Assembly (NCBI GenBank): GCA_018401355.1
Contig: JAGYLD010000016.1
Location: 1-39,881 of the forward strand
Direction of reading: 5' to 3'
DNA from: Bacteroidales bacterium
GTDB lineage: Bacteria; Bacteroidota; Bacteroidia; Bacteroidales; B18-G4
DNA length: 39,881 bases
Shown here: one piece after another, positions 34,518 through 39,881 of the stretch
Numbering within the stretch: the first letter of the stretch is position 1
Layout of the letters: the number at the start of each line of letters is the position of its first letter
Made by a program: the position numbers and the translations under genes
Notes under the pieces: model-generated
Told to the model about the DNA's origin: nothing
What the model saw: only the letters and a program-made list of their open reading frames with translations
The model's database searches: none

Positions 34518-36790
34518 ACTTTAAGCCTGGCAAATTTGAGCAATAACTGTTTTTGCCCAACCTTCTGAAAAAATACTGTCGCCTTCCTGTTGCCTCCATA
34601 TCCTTCAATTGAAACGACTTTTCCCTTGCCAAACCGCTGGTGCTCCACCTCCATTCCCGTTTGAATATCATCTTCCCTGGTATCATATCCCGGCTGGGAT
34701 AATTCAGTTTTGTTGATTTTTTTGAGGGTCCTCTTACCGAAGGAGGGTGTGAACCCACCTGATGAACCGGTACTTTTTAGTCCGGTATTTACTTTTGGCC
34801 TGGAATGCATGGGCCGCTCAAGAAAGTTTTCATTTATTTCCTCCAGGAAACGACTGGCCTCTGAAGGGGAAAGCAACCCCCATTTATATCTGTTATCGGC
34901 ATATGATAATGTCAATTGCTTCATGGCCCTGGTAACCGCCACATAAAACAAGCGCCGTTCTTCTTCCAGGTCTTCCCTTGAATTCAGCGACATCATTGAG
35001 GGAAAAAGGTTTTCCTCAAGCCCTACGACAAAAACATAAGGAAACTCCAATCCCTTTGCCGCATGGATGGTCATCAGCGATACGTGGTTTGTATCTTCTT
35101 TGTCTTTATCATCGGCATCGGTAAGCAAAGCAATGTCAGCCATAAACCCGTCAAGGGTCTTGAGGTCTTCCTGTACCTCCCCGCTTTCCTGGTCGGCAAT
35201 TGACTGATCGGTAAAATCTTTCACTGCATTCAATAATTCTTCAATATTCTCATAGCGTGAAACACCTTCAGGCGTCTTATCTTCATAAAGGTCTTTCAGG
35301 ATACCTGACGATGATGCGATATGTTTTGCCAGATCATATGCATCTCTGCTTTTCAATTGTGCTGAAAAGCTTTTTATCATAGTTGTAAAAGAACCCATCC
35401 TGGAAATGATCCCGCCATGGACCTGCAAACTGTATTTTTTCGGGTCGGAAACAACCTCCCAAAGGCTAACACCTGCCGCATTGGCAGCAATGACGACGTT
35501 TTCCATGCTGGTCTTTCCTATGCCCCTGGCCGGATAATTGATCACCCGCTGCAATGATTCTTCATCCCTGTTGTTGATGGCCAGTCGAAAATATGCCAGA
35601 AGGTCCTTTATCTCCTTTCTTTTGTAAAATGATAAACCACCGTATATGCGGTATTTTATGTTTCGTCTTCTGAGTGCTTCCTCAAAAGCCCTGGATTGGG
35701 CATTGGTACGGTATAAAATAGCAAAAGCACTATAAGGCAACTGGTTGTTCATCATATGTTCGAAGATAGAACCGGCCACCATATTGCCTTCCTCTGAATC
35801 TGTGGGGGCACGTAAAAGCCCGATCTTGTTCCCCGCGTCATTGTTTGTCCATATCTCCTTGAAGATCTGCTCCTTGTTGTTGACAATGATGCCATTGGCT
35901 GCAGAAACAATGGTTTTCGTGGAGCGGTAGTTTTGCTCCAGTTTAAACACTATTGTGTCAGGATAATCGCGCTGGAAGCTGAGGATATTTTGTATGTTGG
36001 CGCCACGAAACCCATAGATGCTCTGTGCATCATCACCCACCACACAGATATTCTCGTTGGCGGCCGCCAGCTTCCGGATGATCATGTACTGTACGTGGTT
36101 GGTATCCTGGTATTCATCCACCAGCACATAATGGAATTTGTGCTGGTATTTATGCAGGACATCCGGGAAGTTTTCCAGCAGGATATATGTGTTGAACAAC
36201 AGATCGTCAAAATCCATGGCATCAGCACTCTGCAGACGCTTGTTGTAAATCGTGTAGATCTCCCCTATCCTGGGTTTTCCTGCCATCTTGTCCGCCTGGA
36301 TGATCTCAAAGTTCTCGTTGTATTGCTTGTCGTCCATCAAGTTGATCTTTGCTCCGGAGATCCGTCCCAGCACATAGTTTGGGGCATACACCTTTTTGTC
36401 GAGGTTTTGCTCCTTGATGATATTGTTGATCAGGCGCTTGCTGTCTTCTGTGTCGTAAATGGAAAAATTGGAGCCATAACCCAGGCGGTGCCCTTCGATG
36501 CGCAGGATGCGTGCAAAGATAGAATGGAAGGTGCCCATCCACACATTCCTTGCATCACCGGTACCCACCAACTGGATGATCCTTTCTTTCATCTCCCGTG
36601 CGGCCTTGTTGGTAAAGGTAAGCGCCAGTATGTTAAACGGGTCGACACCCTGGTTCAACAGGTGGGCCACCTTGTAGGTCAACACCCGGGTCTTTCCCGA
36701 TCCAGCCCCGGCAATCACCATGGATGGCCCGTCGGTATGTTCAACAGCTACTCTTTGCTCTTTATTCAGGTCCTGGAAGATATTTTTCAC
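34508..36790 (-). CDS. UvrD/PcrA-type superfamily 1 DNA helicase
   Basis: A 3'-5' ATP-dependent helicase for repair and for removing obstacles to replication. The 760-residue protein shows motif I GAGSGKT (28-34), the motif Ia region TFTNKAAREMKER, motif II LVDEYQDTNHVQY, motif III GDDAQSIYGFRGA, motif IV EQNYRST, motif V VSLMTIHAAKGLEF and motif VI RRLFYVAVTRA. The C-terminal part (about 660-760) carries a Tudor-like PcrA tail (VEHQRFGKGKVVSIEG) that contacts RNA polymerase in relatives. The start codon is GTG at 36790. The base composition is close to 50% GC, higher than the left half of the window. Confidence 0.95.
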   Translation of the reverse strand: MKNIFQDLNKEQRVAVEHTDGPSMVIAGAGSGKTRVLTYKVAHLLNQGVDPFNILALTFTNKAAREMKERIIQLVGTGDARNVWMGTFHSIFARILRIEGHRLGYGSNFSIYDTEDSKRLINNIIKEQNLDKKVYAPNYVLGRISGAKINLMDDKQYNENFEIIQADKMAGKPRIGEIYTIYNKRLQSADAMDFDDLLFNTYILLENFPDVLHKYQHKFHYVLVDEYQDTNHVQYMIIRKLAAANENICVVGDDAQSIYGFRGANIQNILSFQRDYPDTIVFKLEQNYRSTKTIVSAANGIIVNNKEQIFKEIWTNNDAGNKIGLLRAPTDSEEGNMVAGSIFEHMMNNQLPYSAFAILYRTNAQSRAFEEALRRRNIKYRIYGGLSFYKRKEIKDLLAYFRLAINNRDEESLQRVINYPARGIGKTSMENVVIAANAAGVSLWEVVSDPKKYSLQVHGGIISRMGSFTTMIKSFSAQLKSRDAYDLAKHIASSSGILKDLYEDKTPEGVSRYENIEELLNAVKDFTDQSIADQESGEVQEDLKTLDGFMADIALLTDADDKDKEDTNHVSLMTIHAAKGLEFPYVFVVGLEENLFPSMMSLNSREDLEEERRLFYVAVTRAMKQLTLSYADNRYKWGLLSPSEASRFLEEINENFLERPMHSRPKVNTGLKSTGSSGGFTPSFGKRTLKKINKTELSQPGYDTREDDIQTGMEVEHQRFGKGKVVSIEGYGGNRKATVFFQKVGQKQLLLKFARLKVLK

Positions 36791-36807
36791 AAAATCGGCT
36801 TTTGCGA

Positions 36808-36815
36808 CAAAAATA
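36808..36815 (-). promoter_or_regulatory. Possible -7 element for the UvrD-type helicase
   Basis: The minus strand reads TATTTTTG (36815-36808), an exact TAnnTTTG. The start would be near 36801, giving a leader of about 11 bases to the GTG at 36790. No -33 TTG at the usual spacing. Confidence 0.4.
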
Positions 36816-36988
36816 ATGGAAAATGGCGAAGTGTTAAGAAGAAGTTTTTAACATGATCGAAACGAAAAACATATTCCATTCGACATTCCAGGTTTTTCAT
36901 TTTTTCTGCCTTTCATGATCCTTATCTCATTCCATTCCTCAGTCATCTTCAAATGGACCAGGGTGAATTTTATGCCGGATCGGGATTT

Positions 36989-37005
36989 TGAAATATGATT
37001 TCAAT
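36989..37005 (-). terminator. Possible terminator hairpin after the nitronate monooxygenase-like gene
   Basis: TTGAAAT (36989-36995) pairs with ATTTCAA (36999-37005) around a 3-base loop, about 68 bases beyond the stop at 37073. It is AT-rich and lacks a long U-run, so it may instead be an operator. Confidence 0.25.
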
Positions 37006-37072
37006 AAATCTACGATCATATCTTCGATCATAGAGAGCTTGTTTTGACGAAGGAAGGGTTTGTTCTTCGAAA

Positions 37073-38188
37073 TCAGATTGTTTGTTCTTTGATCTTCGAT
37101 CCCACCCTTTCACCAGCTTTGATTTCCTGATGAAAATATTCAGCCTTAATTTGCTCAATGGCTTCCCTGACAGTTGTGATCTTCTCCGCCTTCCAGGCAT
37201 TGGAACCGGCGAAGGAAAAGCCATGCTCAAACTCTCCTTTTGCCGCATTAAACAAGGCTTCTGCGATGCAAAACTGGACTTTATTATAATCACATGTCTT
37301 TAAACATTTCCAGGGGCAGTTCACCGGCTTCTGCGTCCCTTCCTGGATCTCTTTCACAAAGTCATTGCTGATAACCCTGCCGGGCAATCCCACAGGGGAA
37401 TGGATTATGGTGATGTCTTCCGGGCCGGCATCAATATAGTTTTGTTTGAATTCTTCTGCCGCATCGCATTCAACGGTAGTAACAAACCTTGTCCCGATTT
37501 TTACTGCGCTGGCACCAAGTTTCATGATCTCGTACATATCCTTGCCGTCATAGATCCCACCACCTGCAATGACAGGTATCTTTCTGCCATATTTCTGTTC
37601 GAACGGGATCATTTCCTTTATGGTTTGCTGAAGAAGTACCGGCAACATCTTATCAGGCTGTTTCAGCTCATGCTCCCTGAAACCGACATGTCCCCCGCAA
37701 AGCGGGCCCTCCACAACCACAGCATCAGGGATCTGGCCATACCTTTCCGACCAGTGCCTGAAAATGATGCGGGCTGCCCTGGGACTGGAAACCTTTGGAA
37801 TGAGCTTGGTGTTTTTACTGTCGTAATTCTCCGGTTTCTTTAGAAACAAACCTGCACCAATAATCACCATGTCTACCTTCTCCTGTAGAGCAATGTCAAG
37901 TAATTCCTCAAAATCCGAAACGGCCAGCATGATGTTGATCCCGATAACCCCATCGGTCAGAAACCGGGCCTTGCGTATTTCCTTTTGAAGTGCAATTTTA
38001 TTAGACTCCCTGAAATGATTCCTGAAGCCGGGTTCTGTCATGCCTATGCCTACAGCCGAAATGATGCCGGCACCCCCTTCATTGGCAACAGCTGCTGCCA
38101 GCCTCGAGAGCGACACCCCAACGCCCATGCCTCCCTGGATGATAGGTAAATCTAACTTCAGGCCTCCAATATTTAATGGTTTCATCAT
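37073..38188 (-). CDS. Nitronate monooxygenase / FabK-like flavoenzyme with a C-terminal cysteine cluster
   Basis: The FMN-binding TIM-barrel protein has the family signature PIIQGGMGVGVSLSRLAAAV (21-40, numbered from a start at 38206), NIMLAV, VEGPLCGGHVG with the probable catalytic His173, and VIAGGGIYDGKDMYEIMKLGASAVKIGTRF. It should oxidise nitronates or act as an enoyl-ACP reductase relative; the substrate is uncertain. Near the C-terminus four cysteines are spaced C297-x3-C301-x3-C305-x7-C313. Either M7 (38188) or M8 (38185) is the likely start. The ATG at 38206 would begin almost at the predicted transcription start, so the shorter form is preferred. Confidence 0.85.
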   Translation of the reverse strand: MMKPLNIGGLKLDLPIIQGGMGVGVSLSRLAAAVANEGGAGIISAVGIGMTEPGFRNHFRESNKIALQKEIRKARFLTDGVIGINIMLAVSDFEELLDIALQEKVDMVIIGAGLFLKKPENYDSKNTKLIPKVSSPRAARIIFRHWSERYGQIPDAVVVEGPLCGGHVGFREHELKQPDKMLPVLLQQTIKEMIPFEQKYGRKIPVIAGGGIYDGKDMYEIMKLGASAVKIGTRFVTTVECDAAEEFKQNYIDAGPEDITIIHSPVGLPGRVISNDFVKEIQEGTQKPVNCPWKCLKTCDYNKVQFCIAEALFNAAKGEFEHGFSFAGSNAWKAEKITTVREAIEQIKAEYFHQEIKAGERVGSKIKEQTI

Positions 38189-38213
38189 TATTGTCTGATT
38201 TTTCAATTCCTTG

Positions 38214-38221
38214 CAAAACTA
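38214..38221 (-). promoter_or_regulatory. Possible -7 element for the nitronate monooxygenase-like gene
   Basis: The minus strand reads TAGTTTTG (38221-38214), an exact TAnnTTTG. A start near 38207 supports use of the ATG at 38188 or 38185. No -33 TTG is found. Confidence 0.4.
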
Positions 38222-38331
38222 CAAGACTAAAACCATATGCCGAAAGATTAGGGATTAAAGGGATGGATTTAGGGTCAGCTTATACTTACAGGGGTGAAAA
38301 AACAGCATACAGTGGCGAAAAAACACACCAA

Positions 38332-39171
38332 TTATATCATTTTTTTGAAATCATCGATGTATTTCTGAGATACCAGGGCTGGGACATCCGTTCCCTCAAA
38401 ATACAACTTATAACCCAATGAATTTCCCTGTATCTCTTTAATATGGGTGATATTTACAAGGTAAGAACGGTGACATTTTATGATGAAATCAAACTCCTCA
38501 AGTATGGCTTCCACGTTTTTAAGGGCGTTCCTGATCATCTTGCGTTTTACCGTCCCATCACTCTCATAAAATACTTCCACATAGTTGTCGGCCGACCTGA
38601 TAAAAATGATGGCTCCTGACTGGATGATCAGGTGGTCTTTCTTATACTCGGAATCAAAATGTACAAGTTTTTCTTTCTGATGTTTGCTCTCAGCAAGTTT
38701 TCTGTTCATCATGATCGCCGTTCTCAGATGAGAGTGCAACATGCGATTGTAGTTAACCGTGATGAGGGCCGCCACCGGTATTATGGCTAAAAGAATGATC
38801 TTAAACACATCCGACAGTGAAATGTTGATGATACCAAAAACCCTGGTATAAAACAAGAAGTAGCATCCCGAGATGGCAAGGATGATCCAGATGTTCCAGA
38901 ATATTTCCCTTTTGATGTTCCACTTTCCACGGTCGAAGAATCGCGGAAACAAACTGGGTAAAACAATCAGGTTTATTGTTAGCGTTAAAAAGGTTGAAAC
39001 TGCATAACCTGCCACAAGATAAAGGATCTCCCTTTGAGAAAAGGAACTGATGTCGACCGGCTGAAAGATCAGCAGGAAGACAAGGATACCCATACTGATG
39101 AACAGGATGATCCTGGCATTATATTTAAGATCATCGTTAAAAGGATATTGTTTGTTGAAAAATTTAAACAT
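38332..39171 (-). CDS. Membrane-bound LytTR DNA-binding regulator
   Basis: The 279-residue protein has four N-terminal membrane helices (about 22-39, 49-75, 88-108, 122-142), a short coiled segment (about 145-170), and a C-terminal LytTR domain (about 180-279) with IFIRSADNYVEVF, IKCHRSYLVNITHIKEI and VPALVSQKYIDDF. It lacks a receiver or kinase domain, so it looks like a one-component regulator that senses in or at the membrane and binds DNA directly. No two-component partner is adjacent. Its promoter carries paired CAAATTAT repeats spaced as for LytTR dimers, so it may regulate itself. The divergent arginine-deiminase-like gene is another possible target. Confidence 0.88.
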   Translation of the reverse strand: MFKFFNKQYPFNDDLKYNARIILFISMGILVFLLIFQPVDISSFSQREILYLVAGYAVSTFLTLTINLIVLPSLFPRFFDRGKWNIKREIFWNIWIILAISGCYFLFYTRVFGIINISLSDVFKIILLAIIPVAALITVNYNRMLHSHLRTAIMMNRKLAESKHQKEKLVHFDSEYKKDHLIIQSGAIIFIRSADNYVEVFYESDGTVKRKMIRNALKNVEAILEEFDFIIKCHRSYLVNITHIKEIQGNSLGYKLYFEGTDVPALVSQKYIDDFKKMI

Positions 39172-39256
39172 ATGCCGGTTTTTCTCGACTTTATCCCGGC
39201 GGTGATTTTTTGCGGATAGACAAAAAATAAGCCTGGTGATAAGAGATAATTTTTCT

Positions 39257-39289
39257 CAAAAATACCAAATTATGTCCGCATAAAACAAA
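39257..39289 (-). promoter_or_regulatory. Promoter of the LytTR gene
   Basis: On the minus strand TTTG (39289-39286) is followed after 21 bases by TATTTTTG (39264-39257), an exact TAnnTTTG. The start would be near 39250, giving a leader of about 79 bases. The -33 box is part of one CAAATTAT repeat. Confidence 0.55.
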
Positions 39290-39293
39290 TTAT
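39266..39293. promoter_or_regulatory. Paired direct repeats, candidate LytTR operator
   Basis: CAAATTAT occurs at 39266-39273 and again at 39286-39293, 20 bases start to start with a 12-base spacer. LytTR regulators usually bind two imperfect 9-bp direct repeats spaced by 12-13 bases. One copy covers the -33 box and the other sits one base from the -7 element of the LytTR gene, so binding could block or guide polymerase. Confidence 0.45.
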
Positions 39294-39403
39294 CACGAAT
39301 ATTTTTATGGTTTGATATCCTTAGGTGCCTTCCTGCGGGACTCAACGGCAGCGGACATCATATTCCGGTATCAGTTACAGGCATCCGGCATCCATTTATT
39401 CCC

Positions 39404-39411
39404 TACCTTTG
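39404..39411 (+). promoter_or_regulatory. Possible -7 element of the arginine-deiminase-like gene
   Basis: TACCTTTG matches TAnnTTTG exactly; a start near 39418 would leave an 11-base leader before ATG 39429. No -33 TTG is seen. Confidence 0.4.
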
Positions 39412-39428
39412 TCCAATATCCAACAACC

Positions 39429-39881
39429 ATGACACCATCCATTTCCAACAGCGTGTATTCCGAGACCGGGAGGCTGGAGGCCGTGATTGTTCACACTCCG
39501 GGACCGGAAGTAGAGAATATGACTCCCCAGAATGCGGAAAGGGCGCTATACAGCGACATCCTGAATCTCAAGGTAGCCCTGAAAGAGTATGAACAGTTCC
39601 GGGAAGTGCTGAAGAAGTTCAGCCAGGTTTTTGAAGTAAAGGACCTGTTGCATGAGATCCTGGAAAACCAGAAGGTGAAAGAAGAGCTTACAACCCGTAT
39701 ATGCCGCAATGAAAAGATCATGAACCTGCAGCCCTGCTTGAATGAGGTGGAGACAGACGAGCTGGTGAGGCAACTCATCGAAGGGGTGGTTATGGTGAAG
39801 GACAACCTTACTAAATTCCTCAGCAAGGAGCGGTATGCCCTGCGCCCGCTGCATAATTTCTTCTTCACCCGCGATGCCTCG
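39429..39881 (+). CDS. Arginine deiminase-like amidinotransferase-fold protein, 3' end missing
   Basis: The first 151 residues are present; the gene runs off the window. They begin SNSVYSETGRLEAVIVHTPGPEVENMTPQNAERALYSD, matching the start of arginine deiminases (SVYSExGxLxxVLVHxPG and the LTPxN loop), and the last visible residues LHNFFFTRDAS match the family's PLPNxxFTRD segment. The enzyme would hydrolyse arginine to citrulline and ammonia; arginine deiminase and related hydrolases cannot be told apart without the C-terminal active-site half. An inserted helical segment between about 60 and 125 is typical of arginine deiminase. The gene is divergent from the LytTR regulator. Confidence 0.82.
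   Translation, partial: MTPSISNSVYSETGRLEAVIVHTPGPEVENMTPQNAERALYSDILNLKVALKEYEQFREVLKKFSQVFEVKDLLHEILENQKVKEELTTRICRNEKIMNLQPCLNEVETDELVRQLIEGVVMVKDNLTKFLSKERYALRPLHNFFFTRDAS

Larger units (their letters stand above)
36791..37072. other. Intergenic region between the helicase and the nitronate monooxygenase-like gene
   Basis: It contains the helicase -7 element (36808-36815) and a perfect 7-bp inverted repeat TTGAAAT-ATG-ATTTCAA (36989-37005). I see no supported gene. Confidence 0.5.

Noticed and set aside
35933-36856. Plus-strand open frame of 307 codons over the helicase gene
   Set aside because: The helicase motifs on the minus strand are complete. The antisense frame is rich in Val/His/Gln words produced by the complementary codons.
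36970-37293. Minus-strand frame overlapping the end of the nitronate monooxygenase-like gene
   Set aside because: The enzyme ends naturally in its own frame; the overlapping frame has no family resemblance and no start signal.

Overview
The window is a chromosomal stretch of a Bacteroidota bacterium, most likely an environmental Bacteroidales/Marinilabiliales-type lineage; rank below phylum is inference. The phylum call rests on several signs. There is a secreted protein with a type IX secretion C-terminal domain, and proteins resembling the phylum-typical DUF4290, DUF3352 and DUF6427 families. Many genes are preceded by the Bacteroidota -7 promoter element TAnnTTTG, and Shine-Dalgarno sites are mostly absent. 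The gene order lpxA-efp-lpxD is also typical. I found no rRNA, tRNA, CRISPR array, insertion sequence, integrase or phage gene, and no gap between genes longer than about 280 bases.

Layout. 1-2165 (+): end of lpxA, then efp and a second-type lpxD. 2173-7265 (-): AT-rich surface-polysaccharide block with a Wzx-like flippase, two tandem Wzz-like chain-length proteins and an O-antigen ligase/polymerase. 7430-11448 (+): a tightly overlapping run of a GT4 glycosyltransferase, purD, a membrane protein and rnhB. 11541-14879 (+): a large DUF3352-type envelope protein whose frame is broken by two apparent compensating indels, then a lipoprotein with a third apparent frameshift. 14876-16546 (-): an AsmA/DUF748-like membrane protein. 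16650-17477 (+): MscS channel. 17730-19067 (-): MATE exporter. 19167-26775 (+): a tight string of T9SS cargo protein, TIGR01777 epimerase, photolyase and TonB-dependent receptor. 26952-27701 (+): DUF2271-like lipoprotein behind ten 8-bp tandem repeats. 27712-28035 (-): a degenerate GIY-YIG-like small protein. 28268-32314 (-): grpE-dnaJ followed by an ABC-2 exporter pair. 32466-34408 (-): DUF4290 gene and murA. 34508-36790 (-): UvrD/PcrA helicase. 37073-38188 (-): nitronate monooxygenase-like enzyme. 38332-39171 (-): membrane-bound LytTR regulator. 39429 to the end (+): start of an arginine-deiminase-like gene.

How it fits together. The first 8.6 kb is mainly outer-envelope work: lipid A acylation (LpxA, LpxD) and export, length control and ligation of a surface glycan. 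Much of the rest is also envelope-facing: the DUF3352 protein, lipoproteins, AsmA-like protein, MscS, MATE, TonB receptor, T9SS cargo, MurA and ABC-2 exporter. Light and DNA-damage repair appears as the epimerase-photolyase pair and the UvrD helicase; proteostasis as GrpE and DnaJ.

Most of the window is ordinary core genome. The points most worth a second look are the three frameshifts clustered at 13.0-14.8 kb, the 8-bp repeat tract touching a lipoprotein start, a perfect palindrome formed by two opposed promoter elements at 7340-7359, paired direct repeats lying on the LytTR gene's own promoter, a hairpin directly before the photolyase start, and the GIY-YIG-like protein that has lost catalytic residues. 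Nothing here clearly amounts to a wholly new multi-gene system.
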